This document shows positions 19,309 to 29,900 of a stretch of 64,000 nucleotides of DNA, piece after piece. Source of the DNA: Stieleria mannarensis (lineage in GTDB: Bacteria > Planctomycetota > Planctomycetia > Pirellulales > Pirellulaceae); contig NZ_JACEHH010000039.1 of NCBI RefSeq assembly GCF_014154935.1, forward strand, positions 17,285-81,284, read 5' to 3'. Positions within the stretch are counted from its first letter, which is position 1, and every line of letters begins with the position of its first letter. The notes under the pieces are model-generated. The model saw only the letters and a list, made by a program, of their open reading frames with translations, made no database searches and was not told the origin of the DNA. The position numbers and the translations under genes are program-made.

Positions 19309-19887
19309 ATGCGATGCACTAGCTTTTATGGACGTTTGCTGATCGCTGCTGCTCTGATGTCGGTCACCACGACTTCGGTCAGCGCGAAATGGAACGATCA
19401 CTGGAATCATTTCTGGCACAAGGTCGGAGTCGGATACGAGCGCAACAACGCGTGGCCCGACCCCTTCAACGAAATGGACGCCATGGCGGTGATCACCCCG
19501 TTCGAAGCGATGAAACAGAACGGCTGGATCCTGCACAACACGATCGGGCCGCATCAATTCCGAGACGGTGACGGCGCCCTGAAGACCTCCGGCCAAGAAA
19601 CCGTGGCCTGGATCGCCCGACAAGCCCCGTCGTCGCGACGTCAGGTTTATGTCGTGCGTGCCGCAACGCCCGAAGAAACCGAAGCCCGGATCGCCTCGGT
19701 GCGCGAACTGCTCGCACAACTCGACGGCCCCGGCCCGCAAACCACCGTCGCCATCACCGACCGCGTCCCCCCGACCGCCTCGGGTGCCTGGGCGACCAAG
19801 GTCAACCGTACCTGGCTGGAAGAGTTGGCACCGCCCAAGTTGCCGTCCAGCAGTGCCGCAGGCACCTCGGCGGTCACGCAACAATAA
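19309..19887 (+). CDS. exported protein of unknown function
   Basis: 192 residues from ATG 19309 (MRCTSFYGRLLIAAALM); GGAAGGA lies upstream. A signal peptide ends near SVSA/KWND. The mature part starts with a Trp/His-rich segment (WNDHWNHFWHKV), then NAWPDPFNEMDAMAVITPFEAMKQNGW. The latter half looks like an alpha/beta domain with Ala-rich ends. No enzyme motif is seen and I do not recognise the family. It stands alone with a terminator 80 bp downstream. Confidence 0.75.
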   Translation: MRCTSFYGRLLIAAALMSVTTTSVSAKWNDHWNHFWHKVGVGYERNNAWPDPFNEMDAMAVITPFEAMKQNGWILHNTIGPHQFRDGDGALKTSGQETVAWIARQAPSSRRQVYVVRAATPEETEARIASVRELLAQLDGPGPQTTVAITDRVPPTASGAWATKVNRTWLEELAPPKLPSSSAAGTSAVTQQ

Positions 19888-19966
19888 GCGGCACATCGCA
19901 ATCGCCCACGGCAGCCGGCAACAGCCTGGAATGCTAGCGACGCGACCTTACTTCTCCGCTCCAGAT

Positions 19967-20000
19967 GGCGGTTTCCCCCTTCAGGGAAACCGCCTTTTTT
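19967..20000 (+). terminator. intrinsic terminator
   Basis: An 11-bp perfect stem (GGCGGTTTCCC at 19967-19977 with GGGAAACCGCC at 19984-19994), a 6-nt loop and six T residues. It ends transcription of the exported-protein gene. Confidence 0.9.
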
Positions 20001-20145
20001 CATGGAATCGGGGTCGAAATCCAGAGCGAGTTGAAGTCAGTTTGACAATCGGCCGATCCCTACAATCGGTGCCATCGGACTCACATGGGCACCGAACCGC
20101 TTCGCCCTACTCGTTGACTGCGATTGTCACGGGAGAAACTTTGTC

Positions 20146-21393
20146 GTGACTGACCCAACCAAGACGATTCGAAATCGACGACGAAACCGACTTGCCTCCG
20201 CGCTCGCGGCTTCATTGGTGATCGGTTGCGTCGGATCCACCACCGGATGCTCTAGCTCCATCGGCCCCCGAGTCGCTTCGTTGAACCCGTTCTCCAGTGC
20301 CCCGGCGACCCCCAGCGGTGAATCTGGCGGTTCGAGTTGGTTGAGCGGGCCTAAGAACGTCGGCACATCGATCGCCGGCACGGCATCGAAGTCGCGTGAC
20401 ATGGTCGCCGGTTGGTTCGGACGCTCCGACCAGGAAGACACCGACGTGAAAGAAGGCGATGCGACCGACCCGACCAGTTTGGCGCACAAGGCCGAAGTGA
20501 CCCCCGAAGTCTTCGTCGCCAACGGACGGCTCTGGGAATCCACCGGCAACTATGAAAAAGCCATGGAAAGCTACGCCAAGGCACTCGAAAAACGGCCCAA
20601 TGATCCCGACGCCCTGGCCAACATCGCGCGGCTGCATTTCCGACAAGAGAACAACGAAAAAGCGGCCGAGTACTTCGGCAAAGCGATCCAACAAAAACCC
20701 GACGACGCCGGACTTTACAACGACCTCGGACTGACGCTCAGCAAACTCGGCAACCATAACGCGGCCGCAACCACCATCGAACAAGCACTGCGGCTCTCGC
20801 CCGGATCCTCACGCTACGCCAACAACCTGGCCAGCGTGAAGTTCCAAGCCGGTGACCCCGCCGGCGCACTGGAAGTGCTGGTGAAAAACAACCAACCGGC
20901 CGTCGCACACTTCAACATGGCCTACCTGCACTACAAACGTGGCCAACACTCCGAATCGACACGTCACCTGAACCAGGCCCTGACCTACGCGCCCCAAGCC
21001 GCATCCGACGCGGCAACCAAACGCGCCGTCGAACGGTCCCGCGAACTGCTGGCCCAAATCGGCAACACCCCCTCAAACGCGTCGGCGATCGCAATGGCCG
21101 GTGCCGCACAATCAACGAAAAACAACCAAGCCGCCGCGGCCGCCGTCCAACAGGCCGCCCAGGGATTCAACCCGGGAACGCAGGTGCCGGGCTTCCAAAA
21201 CGCCGTTCGTCCGGCATCGACCGACAACACGAACACCAACTTCGGCAACGCGTCCTACAAAACACCCGCGGCGACCGCAGGCGTCAATCCAAACGCCGGA
21301 CCAGCCACCCCACAGGCCACCACGCCCGCGGCCATCGGCCCCAACAGCCCCGAAACGTTCGCCTTGCCGCCGAACTTCTCGATGCCCCAATAG
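20146..21393 (+). CDS. TPR-repeat lipoprotein
   Basis: 415 residues from GTG 20146 with GGGAGA upstream. The N-terminus has a basic region, a membrane segment and a Cys (STTGCSSS) that may be lipidated, although the signal is not canonical. From about 125 to 290 there are four to five tetratricopeptide repeats (NGRLWESTGNYEKAMESYAK; LARLHF-like; LYNDLGLTLSKLGNHNAA; AHFNMAYLHYKRGQHSES). The last 100 residues are Ala/Asn/Pro-rich and disordered. TPR proteins of this sort act as scaffolds at the envelope; the partner is unknown. Confidence 0.85.
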   Translation: MTDPTKTIRNRRRNRLASALAASLVIGCVGSTTGCSSSIGPRVASLNPFSSAPATPSGESGGSSWLSGPKNVGTSIAGTASKSRDMVAGWFGRSDQEDTDVKEGDATDPTSLAHKAEVTPEVFVANGRLWESTGNYEKAMESYAKALEKRPNDPDALANIARLHFRQENNEKAAEYFGKAIQQKPDDAGLYNDLGLTLSKLGNHNAAATTIEQALRLSPGSSRYANNLASVKFQAGDPAGALEVLVKNNQPAVAHFNMAYLHYKRGQHSESTRHLNQALTYAPQAASDAATKRAVERSRELLAQIGNTPSNASAIAMAGAAQSTKNNQAAAAAVQQAAQGFNPGTQVPGFQNAVRPASTDNTNTNFGNASYKTPAATAGVNPNAGPATPQATTPAAIGPNSPETFALPPNFSMPQ

Positions 21394-21747
21394 GCTTCAA
21401 GTACAGCGTTCACCCTGCCTGGCAGAGGTCGTGCGGCTTGTTAACAATCAACCCTCCCTGGCAGGGAGGGTCGAGCGCAGCGAGGGAAGGGTCGATTCGT
21501 GGTGTTTGAGTGAATCAATGCCACAGCAAACCCTCCCCTGCTCCGAGCGCACACTCCTCCGCACCCCCTTCCTCCTGCCGCGTCATCCCCGGCGGCGTCG
21601 CTCTCCGACGCCCTCCTTGCTCGCCACAAAACCGCTTGATCGTTCTCTCCGGTGGCGAAAGAATTGACGGGTGATGAATCCTGCACTCGGTGATCAAGGC
21701 GGTCGCCGTGAGCGCGATTGTTGAAAAGCATTCTGGAGACTCCTATC
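21394..21747. other. intergenic region with REP-like hairpin
   Basis: The palindrome CCCTCCCTGGCAGGGAGGG at about 21453-21471 is followed by TCGAGCGCAGCGAGGGAAGG, a layout typical of dispersed intergenic repeats. A pyrimidine-rich stretch continues to about 21650. No gene recognised. Confidence 0.6.
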
Positions 21748-23148
21748 GTGAATCGATCCAAGGTTTGCCCGTGCGCCCCAACTTTCCCACGCGTCCCAAT
21801 TTGCCTGTTCGTTGCGTTCGTCCTGCCGTTGGCCGCGCCACCGTCACGTGCAGCTGCACAGTCTCTCGTCGATTTTCGCGAAGCCGTCCGCAGCACAGAA
21901 CCTGCTCTGATGACCGTGATCATCGACGCGGCACATCAACCAGCCGATCGTGATGTTCCAGCCGATGCCGAGCAACCGCTGAATCCGCCGCAGGGGCGAC
22001 GGCTCGAAATCCTTCGCCCCGACGGAGGGCCGCTTAATCAATTCCGCGACCGGATACCGCGACGTGCTGTCGATCGTCGCCCCGTGGAAACCAGCAGCGC
22101 GGCGTTTGCCATCGGTGATTCGATGATCGTCACCTTTGTGGCTGGCCCCGTGGACTCCGTGACCGTGCAAAACGCGGCGGGGGATCAAGCCGATGGCAAG
22201 GTCATCGCGATGGATCATGTGACCGGAATGGCCGTCATCCAGACAGACATTGCCCCCGAATCGGGACTGGTCGTCAGCGCCGCCGAAACCGAACCCGGGC
22301 AACCCGTGATCGCCGCATGGATCAGCGATCGTGGGCTGGTGACGGACTCGGGGATGGTTGCAACGCGCCCCATTGCGACCGCATCCGGCGTGGGGACCAC
22401 ACCGACGATCGACTTTGGGACCGGTCGGCAAATGACCGGCGCACCCGTGATCGACGCCACCGGAATCGTCGTCGGTGCCCTTGTCCCCAGCAATACCGGC
22501 GGCCTGGTGTGCGTCCGTTCGGCACACATTTTACGGCTGATCGAATCCGCCACCGGCGACACGCCACAAAATCTGAAACGCGGCTTGATCGGCATCCAAT
22601 TCGAAGGCGACGGACCGCTGGTGCAACAAGTCAGCCCGGATTCCGCGGCGCAAGCCGCCGGCATCGCAGCGGGCGATCTGATCCGACACGTCGGCTCGAC
22701 GTCCATCCGCGATGCCCAGGATGTTGTCGCGGCCGTTGCCGACGCGCGAGCCGGAGAATCCCTCGAGATTACGGTTGTCCGTGGCGATCAAACCCTGACG
22801 CTGCCCGTCACGCTTCAAGAACACCCAAACCAACAGATTGCACAACGCCAACCGTCCCGCAGCGCACTGCCGTTACAGCAAGCCTTTGAACTCCGCGACG
22901 GTCAACTCGTCCCCCTGGAAATCGACCCGAACGCCGATCCATTCCCACCGGGGATGCGCCGGTTCGAAATGGAAGATCTGTTCCGAAATTTCCAAACGCC
23001 CGGCGGACCGCTTTGGAGAATGCCGCAACCGGGCAAAGGCGATGATGACGGAACCAACCTGGATCGCAGCGACGTCGAAAAGACACTCAAAGAGCTGCAA
23101 CGCCAAATGGAACGGCTGAATCAACAACTTGACAGCGAAAAGAATTGA
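21748..23148 (+). CDS. HtrA-like PDZ protein lacking the protease triad
   Basis: 466 residues from GTG 21748 with GGAG about 10 bases upstream. A signal peptide covers about the first 38 residues. The next 250 residues follow a trypsin-like S1C beta-barrel in layout (AFAIGDSMIVTFVAGPVDSV; GKVIAMDHVTGMAVIQ; MTGAPVIDATGIVVGAL). The GNSGG-type active-site segment reads GRQMTGAPVID, so the Ser is absent, and no His fills the NHVV position. A PDZ domain follows (GLIGIQFEGDGPLVQQVSPD, AAGIAAGDLIRHVGS). The C-terminus is Pro-rich with a coiled-coil end (KTLKELQRQMERLNQQL). It probably binds misfolded or specific substrates in the periplasm without cleaving them. Confidence 0.8.
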   Translation: MNRSKVCPCAPTFPRVPICLFVAFVLPLAAPPSRAAAQSLVDFREAVRSTEPALMTVIIDAAHQPADRDVPADAEQPLNPPQGRRLEILRPDGGPLNQFRDRIPRRAVDRRPVETSSAAFAIGDSMIVTFVAGPVDSVTVQNAAGDQADGKVIAMDHVTGMAVIQTDIAPESGLVVSAAETEPGQPVIAAWISDRGLVTDSGMVATRPIATASGVGTTPTIDFGTGRQMTGAPVIDATGIVVGALVPSNTGGLVCVRSAHILRLIESATGDTPQNLKRGLIGIQFEGDGPLVQQVSPDSAAQAAGIAAGDLIRHVGSTSIRDAQDVVAAVADARAGESLEITVVRGDQTLTLPVTLQEHPNQQIAQRQPSRSALPLQQAFELRDGQLVPLEIDPNADPFPPGMRRFEMEDLFRNFQTPGGPLWRMPQPGKGDDDGTNLDRSDVEKTLKELQRQMERLNQQLDSEKN

Positions 23149-23369
23149 GCCGGCGGAAGGCCGACGCGATCTCGCACTCGTCCGAATTGACGAGACCGAC
23201 TGGGTAAGAAGATTTCGGGGGGTAAGAAAATCTTCCTACCATTCAACTGAATCGCTCCCGTCGTGTTTACGGGACGTCGCCACGCTCGCCAGAGGCTGGG
23301 AAATCGGCGACGATCCACCTTCTGGCGAAGGCAGCTACGATTGCTCTCGCGTGACGTGCAGCGTTGCGA
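23149..23369. other. intergenic region with two repeats
   Basis: An imperfect hairpin at about 23203-23241 (GGTAAGAAGATTT opposite AAATCTTCCTACC) precedes the family A repeat. The flanking genes are convergent, so these may terminate both transcripts. No gene recognised. Confidence 0.6.
23273..23343. repeat. dispersed structured repeat, family A copy 2
   Basis: Contains CGTCGCCACGCTCGCCAGAG, then a variable middle, then CCACCTTCTGGCGAAGGCAG and CTACG. Outer ends are inverted (GTCGCC/GGCAGC). Confidence 0.85.
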
Positions 23370-24695
23370 TCACTCGGCCCGCAGCGAGGCGCACACCAAC
23401 TCGTTGTCATTCCGCGCGTAAATCATGCCGTTGGCGATTGCCGGATGCGACCACACCACACCGCCGCGACGCCGAAGTTGCTGTAGCGTCGGAGAAATCA
23501 ACTTGGAACGCGATCGGATCTCGATGCCGTCTCGCGAGAGCGTGGTGAACAGCAATTCGCCTTGATCATTCAACATGATCTCGTCGTCACCGTTTCGAAT
23601 CGTGTGCACCGTCGCCCAGCGGTTGATCGGGACGACCGATCGATCTTCCCAGATCCGATCGCCGGTCTCCAAGTCCAGACAACGAAATTCGCCATAGCTA
23701 TCCGCTCCATAGATCGCATCGCCCTTGATGATCGGGCCACTGATCATCGCGTGCAACGCGTCGGTGTTCTTCTCGTCCTGGCCGATGCGGTGCCACAGCT
23801 TTTTCGCCGTCGGCGTGTTGATGTCCAACTCGATCAACATCGAACCGTCGTAGAACGATGAAACGAACAACCGATCGCCGCTGACGACGGGCGTGGGGAC
23901 GCCGATCGGCATGTTCCGCGGCTTCATCTCAATTGACCAGAACACGTCGCCGGTTCGAGGGTCCAGCCCGCTGACACTTTCGCCCGTCCAGCAAACGACC
24001 ACATCCTGGTCGCCTTGGCGGATCATGATCGGCGCGCTGTATCCGGCGCGTTCATCCAGGGCACGCCAACGTTCCTGGCCGCTGCCCAGATCAAACGCGA
24101 CCAAACACGCCCCTCCGCGGCCACCGGTCACCTGGATCACCATGTCATCATGCACCAGCGGTGCCGCCGTGATGCCCCAATTCGGCATGCGGATCTGATA
24201 GTCCTGTTGCAGATCGCGACTCCAGATGACTTGGCCGGTCCCGGCATCCAAACAATTTAAACGCCCCATCCCGCCGATGGCGATCGCTTTGCCTTGATGC
24301 ACCGTCACCGCCGCGCGCGGTCCCGAAGCTTCATAACCGATCTCGTAGCGGACGGGATCACTGTGTTGCCAAATCAGTTTTCCGGTCTCGGCGTCAAAGC
24401 AGAGCACGCGTTCGCGAATCTCGGGAGCTTCCCCTTGTCGATCGGTCAAATACACCGCTCCCTCACTGACCGTCGGCCCGCTGTACCCCGGCCCGACCGG
24501 CACCGACCAACGCAGCGGCATCTGTCCGGCAGGCAACTGCCGCACCAACGTCGGATCCTCGATCGTCGCATCACGTCCCACCCCACGCCACTGCGGCCAG
24601 TCCTCGGCATCGACCGATCCACAGGAAACCACCAGTATCGCCAGACCACAACACCACCCCGTCCCACGTCGCAAATCCACCCAGCGCATCATCAT
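23370..24695 (-). CDS. exported PQQ-type beta-propeller protein
   Basis: 441 residues from ATG 24695, where three successive Met codons make the exact start ambiguous. A signal peptide ends near SVDA/EDWPQW. The mature chain opens with the WPQWRG motif common to planctomycete PQQ-like proteins. It then shows repeated blades such as GKLIWQHSDP, GQVIWSRDL, GQERWRALDE, GDVFWSIEM and GDRIWEDRSV. No metal or PQQ ligand set for a dehydrogenase is evident, so a BamB-like scaffold or binding role is more likely than catalysis. The gene is convergent with the HtrA-like gene. Confidence 0.88.
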   Translation of the reverse strand: MMMRWVDLRRGTGWCCGLAILVVSCGSVDAEDWPQWRGVGRDATIEDPTLVRQLPAGQMPLRWSVPVGPGYSGPTVSEGAVYLTDRQGEAPEIRERVLCFDAETGKLIWQHSDPVRYEIGYEASGPRAAVTVHQGKAIAIGGMGRLNCLDAGTGQVIWSRDLQQDYQIRMPNWGITAAPLVHDDMVIQVTGGRGGACLVAFDLGSGQERWRALDERAGYSAPIMIRQGDQDVVVCWTGESVSGLDPRTGDVFWSIEMKPRNMPIGVPTPVVSGDRLFVSSFYDGSMLIELDINTPTAKKLWHRIGQDEKNTDALHAMISGPIIKGDAIYGADSYGEFRCLDLETGDRIWEDRSVVPINRWATVHTIRNGDDEIMLNDQGELLFTTLSRDGIEIRSRSKLISPTLQQLRRRGGVVWSHPAIANGMIYARNDNELVCASLRAE

Positions 24696-25081
24696 CTCCG
24701 TTTCCTCAAGTCATTCGATTTCTGCCTGACGCACAAAATTGTACCAACAGCAGTTGGCCAGCAGACGGACACTCTGCCCCCATCCTCCTGCCCCATCATT
24801 CTGCCCTCAAATCTCCCAACTCCCAACTCCCAACTCCCAACTCCCAACTCCCAACTCCCAACTCCCAACTCCCAACTCCCAACAACAGGCGGCCGCGGCA
24901 AAACCCTTGCCGCGTGCCAGTTCGAGCATCGCGCGGAACTGTGCGATGCGGACCTGTTTGAAATAGCGGCGTTTGGAATTCATCGCGGTCCCCCACCCCG
25001 GGACTCGATCGTCACCGGCCGACTTTGTATACTGTTGGCTTGTGTTTGGTGCAGAAACAAATCATTTAGCAAGGTTGAATT
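24696..25081. other. intergenic region with heptamer repeat and dispersed fragment
   Basis: Upstream region of both the PQQ-propeller gene and the small lipoprotein gene. Besides the heptamer array it holds CCCCATCATTCTGCC (about 24791-24805), also found at about 52472-52486. A TATACT hexamer at 25027 could be a -10 box for the small lipoprotein, but no convincing -35 is seen. Confidence 0.4.
24813..24882. repeat. perfect heptamer tandem repeat (CTCCCAA) x10
   Basis: Ten uninterrupted copies of CTCCCAA. The complementary strand reads TTGGGAG ten times: ten G-triplets separated by four bases, a strong G-quadruplex pattern. Confidence 0.95.
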
Positions 25082-25261
25082 ATGTTAAAATCTATGGGTT
25101 TGGTGTTCACATTCGCCGTGTCGATGTGTCTGGTCGGTTGCGGTGGAAACGAAGGCGGCAGCGTCACGGAAAATGCCGAGCAATCGGACATCGAAGCGTA
25201 TGAAGCCGCCATCGCCGCCGAAGAAGCAGCGATGAATGAGGATTTCGAAGAGACCAAATAG
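25082..25261 (+). CDS. small lipoprotein, 59 residues
   Basis: ATG 25082 (MLKSMGLVFTFAV) to TAG 25261. A short signal with lipobox CLVGC predicts a lipoprotein with a mature part of only about 40 residues. That part is acidic: GGNEGGSVTENAEQSD, then EAYEAAIAAEEAAMNEDFEE and TK, likely one helix. Small acidic lipoproteins of this type occur near DUF1559 genes in planctomycetes, as here, where the DUF1559 gene is convergent across a shared terminator. Function unknown. Confidence 0.8.
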   Translation: MLKSMGLVFTFAVSMCLVGCGGNEGGSVTENAEQSDIEAYEAAIAAEEAAMNEDFEETK

Positions 25262-25357
25262 GCGGCACCGGAATCCGTCTGCCCGGTGCCGAATTCAACT
25301 CCGCTAGATCGATCCTCTCCGGCGCAGCGATCGTCACCGCAGTGACACAACACAAAA

Positions 25358-25397
25358 AAACTCGGCTTCGCGGAGCGAAGCCGAGTTTCTTTTTTTG
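25358..25397. terminator. bidirectional intrinsic terminator
   Basis: A perfect 14-bp stem (25358-25371 with 25375-25388), 3-nt loop, T run on the right and A run on the left. It serves both the small lipoprotein gene (plus) and the DUF1559 gene (minus). Confidence 0.95.
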
Positions 25398-25421
25398 TCG
25401 ATCCGGACGAGGACTTCCGAG

Positions 25422-26708
25422 CTACTGGTTCAGTTGCTCTTCGATCGTTTCACTGCTGGCACGTGTCCCTAAGGCACCCCACAGCCCGTAAGGACTTTGC
25501 GAGCCGGGAACGTTATTGTCGGCCGGCGTCCCGTTGAGATACACCATCGGGTTTCGGGAATTGCCCGCTTCGACCGAGTCGGTCATGAAGATCACCGCCC
25601 CGTCACCCATCAGCACGTGGGCACCGCCTTGGTGACGACTCGATGCCGAGCCGATCAGCGTGTTGCCGGTGTTATTGATGCCACAGATCTCCGAGTTGGG
25701 CGGCAAAATCGTTGACATCCCCGAGAACATGATCCGGAAGTCCGCCCAACGATAGCCGCGACCATTGCCTGCGCCGGTATCCACCGGAGCCGCGGGATCC
25801 CAGAATCGCGGTCGATCTGGATCGATTTGTCCTTGATCTTCACACCACTTGGGGTTTTGCAAGATGACCGAGTTGTTGTTACCGGCAAGGTTCGCGTTTC
25901 GCGTTTGCCGTCCGCGGATGTCTCGGTCCTGCAAGTCGGTGATGATCTCACCCATCATGATCGTGTTGGAAAGACCATCCAGGATGTCGCGGAACTTGGA
26001 ATCCTTGTGCGGCACAAACGCACCACGGTCACAGGCGAGAGAATTCCGCGCCTGACCGTTGGTTTGCTTGGGCACCCAAAAGTCGGCACGGCTCATGCCG
26101 CGATCAAAATCGATCGGTCCGCGGACGGCCCAGTGGATCGAATCCCCCATGCAAGCACCGTAGTTAGTTCGTCCCAATGCCGGCAGACCGACGCCCGGAT
26201 CGCTGGGGCAACGCAGGGTTGGGATTTCGGTGACCCACGGACGATAACGATTCAGGTGCGGCGCAGGCCCCATCGGCGGCCACGGGATCGTGTACGGCGT
26301 CGTCGGATCATTGGCATTGATGCGGTTCGGTTGGCTGATCTCGTTCCAGATCGCTTGCTGCTCCATGAACGGAGTCAACCCGACCAACGCACTCAATCGC
26401 CATGCGTTAGCGTCACCGTAACCGGTCCACCAGTTCGTCGTCGCACCGGCCGTCCCTTGATTCGCGTTTCCGCCGTCAGGACTGTCCGTTCCGGCACCCT
26501 GTACCGGCAACTGTTTGTAAGCAGAGTGGTAGTTGTGAACCGCAATCCCGATCTGCTTGAAATTGTTGCTGCAACTCATCCGCCGCGCCGCCTCGCGCGC
26601 CGCTTGGACTGCCGGCAACAGCAGCCCCACAAGAATGCCAATGATGGCGATGACGACCAACAGTTCCACGAGTGTGAAACCCTGACGTCGCTGAATACGT
26701 CGATTCAT
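25422..26708 (-). CDS. DUF1559 domain protein with prepilin-type N-terminus
   Basis: 428 residues from ATG 26708 (MNRRIQRRQ). The prepilin motif [19 protein letters not shown] (cleavage after the Gly, Glu at +5) is followed by [19 protein letters not shown], the standard DUF1559 lead. The body contains RCPSDPG and MGEI segments. The end carries the H-x9-DG signature [15 protein letters not shown]1559 proteins are a huge planctomycete family of pseudopilin-like surface or periplasmic proteins whose function is not established. The 21 upstream in-frame codons lack similarity. A sigma-70-like promoter lies about 85 bp upstream. Confidence 0.95.
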   Translation of the reverse strand: MNRRIQRRQGFTLVELLVVIAIIGILVGLLLPAVQAAREAARRMSCSNNFKQIGIAVHNYHSAYKQLPVQGAGTDSPDGGNANQGTAGATTNWWTGYGDANAWRLSALVGLTPFMEQQAIWNEISQPNRINANDPTTPYTIPWPPMGPAPHLNRYRPWVTEIPTLRCPSDPGVGLPALGRTNYGACMGDSIHWAVRGPIDFDRGMSRADFWVPKQTNGQARNSLACDRGAFVPHKDSKFRDILDGLSNTIMMGEIITDLQDRDIRGRQTRNANLAGNNNSVILQNPKWCEDQGQIDPDRPRFWDPAAPVDTGAGNGRGYRWADFRIMFSGMSTILPPNSEICGINNTGNTLIGSASSRHQGGAHVLMGDGAVIFMTDSVEAGNSRNPMVYLNGTPADNNVPGSQSPYGLWGALGTRASSETIEEQLNQ

Positions 26709-26792
26709 ACGAAATCTCTCAAAACAAAGAATGGAAAAGGCAAGAGACCTAAAGGCAATCCTGGCTCCCAACGGAGCGGATTAGCTCGTTTT

Positions 26793-26821
26793 AAGATACC
26801 AAGCTCCATAAACAGTGTCCA
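26793..26821 (-). promoter_or_regulatory. candidate sigma-70 promoter of the DUF1559 gene
   Basis: On the minus strand TGGACA (26821-26816) and TATCTT (26798-26793) are separated by 17 bp, close to TTGACA/TATAAT. It lies about 85 bp before the DUF1559 start. Confidence 0.4.
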
Positions 26822-26954
26822 ACAATCGCCTCCGCAGTGCCACACTTTTCTCCCCCATTTGTCCGCATTCGCGTGGCTATTGCGCACAAACCCCCGCCAA
26901 TGCCATTTGCAGCCCCCCCTGCCGGCATCAGTCGGTTCACGCAAGGCCGCCCCG

Positions 26955-29900
26955 CTAACGCGCCAACTCGAAACAATCTGCCTGGGACTGGACGATCACC
27001 ACGCGACGGTCGGCGGCCACCTCGTTGAACCGCTGCACCTCGCCGTCGGGCCACTGGATCTCCAAGGTTGTCACGACCTCGTGTTCACCGAGCCCGAAAC
27101 AGACCAGGGGCTGATTGCGGCACAGGTACCCGTCACCGGCCTGGACAACTTTGGTCAATCTGCGGTCCCCGATGGACACTTTGACGGACGCACCGATCGC
27201 GTCGCGTTCGGCGGTCGTGCCGACCAGCTGAAGTTGCAGCCAGTGGTACGACGTCGGCGTTTGATTCTCCAACAGCGCGACCGGCTCCAATAAATCAGTC
27301 ACCACAAAGTCCACGCGTCCGTCGTTGTTCCAGTCGCACGTTGCCAGCGCCCGCGACAGGTGTCCCGATTGCCAGTACTCGGGATCTCCGCCCACTTCCT
27401 TGGCCACCAATCGCGACTGCTGCAGCGCAAACATCATCGTCGGCATCCGAAACGCGCGGCCTTCCCGCGAATAATCTTCGACGTGCCCGTTCCCGATCAC
27501 CAGGTCTTCGGCGCGGTTGTTGTCATAGTCCAGTGCCTGCGTTCCAAAACCGAGCCGCTGGTAGGTCGGTTGATCCAAACCAAATGCGACCACCATGTCG
27601 TCGAAGAACCCGTCGCGATCCTGCATGTAGTGGTTGTTCCATTCCTTTTCGAAATTGGTCACATGCAAATCCGGTCGTCCGTTGAAGTCAAAATCTGCGA
27701 CGGCGATCCCCATGCATCCCTGTGGAGTCCCGTTGGCACCGAACGCCACCCCACGCACCGCCGCTGTGTTTTGCCATCGCGCTCGGCGATCGGAATCCGC
27801 CACCGCACGCTGCCACAGATGATTGGCCAAACGATCGTTGGCGACAAAGATCTCGTTCTTCTGATCGCCATCGAGATCGGTCAACACGACACCCAACCCC
27901 GTCGCCGGTGCGACCTGCCCGCCACTTTCGATGGCGCCACTATCGATCGACCGGCCGGCCAGCGAACCATCACCGAGGGACAGGAACAGGCGGTCATGAG
28001 CGGGACGAAAGTCCAAAGGCGCCGGCAGCCGAACCGGTGTCCCGTCGGGGTTGTACTGGATCGGATCATAAATGCGCGGATCGTCGACGTAGTTGATTTC
28101 GACCAGATCCGGCAGGTGGTCTCCATTGACGTCCCCCATCGCCAGGCTGGTCGTGAACCGTGGTTGTTGCCAGAGCGGATCGCCGGGTTGCTCGTCGAAC
28201 GTCCCGTCGCCCTGGTTGATCAACAATGTGTTTCGCATCAGATTGCCGACCACCAAATCGGGAAAACCGTCTTGGTTCCAATCTCCCGCCGTGATCCCGA
28301 ACGTGAACCCCCGGTCGTCACCGTTGGCGGCCTCGGTCACGTCGATAAAACGACTTCCCAACGAGCGAGCCAACCGATTCGGACGCGTCCCAAGACCCTC
28401 CGGCGGATCGCCCGAGGCCTGCCCCAAATAAAAATCAACGTGCCCATCCAAGTCATAATCGATGCACGCCACTCCTGCCCCCAATTGTTCATACAAGCGA
28501 AACTCACGCCGTCGTTGCGTCGGAGCGTTGTGGTACGTGAACACCAAACCGACATGCGATGCGATGTTGGTAAACACCGGTTGGGCCGCCGGGTAACGAA
28601 GGTGCTCGGGCGGCCGATCCTTGACCGCCGCAGGTGCACGTTTGATTTCAGCGAGCGACACGTCACTGGGGAAACGCTGGGCGTCGATCCCGCACAAAAC
28701 CTTTTGCCGATTGTCACGTTGGAAATCGTCCTCGTCAGCCATCGCAAGGGCTTGATCGAGTTGCCGCAGCGGACCCGCCGGCGCCCCCATCTTTACCAGC
28801 GTGATTCGATACCAGGCCAAGGCTTCCAGCGGCCGCCCCGCGTCGGTCAGCAACCGTGACAGTTCGTCGATCGCGGCAGGGTCCAGTGCGGCCCCGGAAA
28901 ACAGCCCGCGGGTGATCGTCATCATGCGATCGATCAACACGCCGCGGTTGCGAAATCGTTCGGATTCGGCCCCGTGTCGGCCGGCCGATAACGCCTGGCG
29001 GATCCGGTCGGTCGCGGCCAAGTCGCCCGGTTCCCGCAACACCGCCTGGGCAAATTGCCCCGTGGCCAAATCGAACTCGCGCTGCCGCATCGCCCAACCG
29101 CCGAGTGCCATCCAATAACCGGGATAGCGTTGTGATTCCGGCGGTACCGTCCCCAACCATTCGTCGAACACCTCGTACCGCTGCGATTCGATCAGCATCT
29201 GCCCATAAAACGCCATCGCCGCGGGGTGTCGCCGGGCTACCAAGTGACTCGTTTCCAACACCTGCGACGCCTGCTTCACATCGCCTTCGCCGTACATCGC
29301 TCGTGCAACGTTCAACTCGCCCAAGGTTCGATTTCGTTCTACATCCTCCACGCTAGGTTTCTCATTCAATCCGACAAACGACCGAACGGGAAACATCAGC
29401 CCGCGAAGCTCGTCCGCGGTGGCTTTCCCACGGCGACAGAGCTTGCGAACATGTTCATTGGCGTCGAATCGGAATCCACGTCGATTCAAGATCGCAACCA
29501 GTTGATGGCGAACGTCGTCCAAATCGGCTTGCTCGTCGAGCAACGCTTCCAAGCGATCGATCGCCTGCTGCGGGCGCTGGGCATCGGCCAGCATCGCCGC
29601 GGCGCGCTGTCGCCATTTCCACCCCTCCTCGGCCGACAACCGGGCGGCCGAATCCAGCATCGCAACCGCCTCGTCCACTTGCCCCTGACCGTTCAACACA
29701 CCGGACGCCAAGACCATCGCACCGGTATCGTCAGGATAGCGAAGAAGATGTGCCTGGACCGCCTGCATTGCTGCCGATGCATCACCCGACGCGATCAAAC
29801 GACGGATCTTGGCCAGACTCTTCTGCGGTGACGCAGACTCGCGAGGCGGGTTAGGATCGACTTGCTCTTGCTTGCGGTCTGGTTCCGGTCCCGTCGCCGC

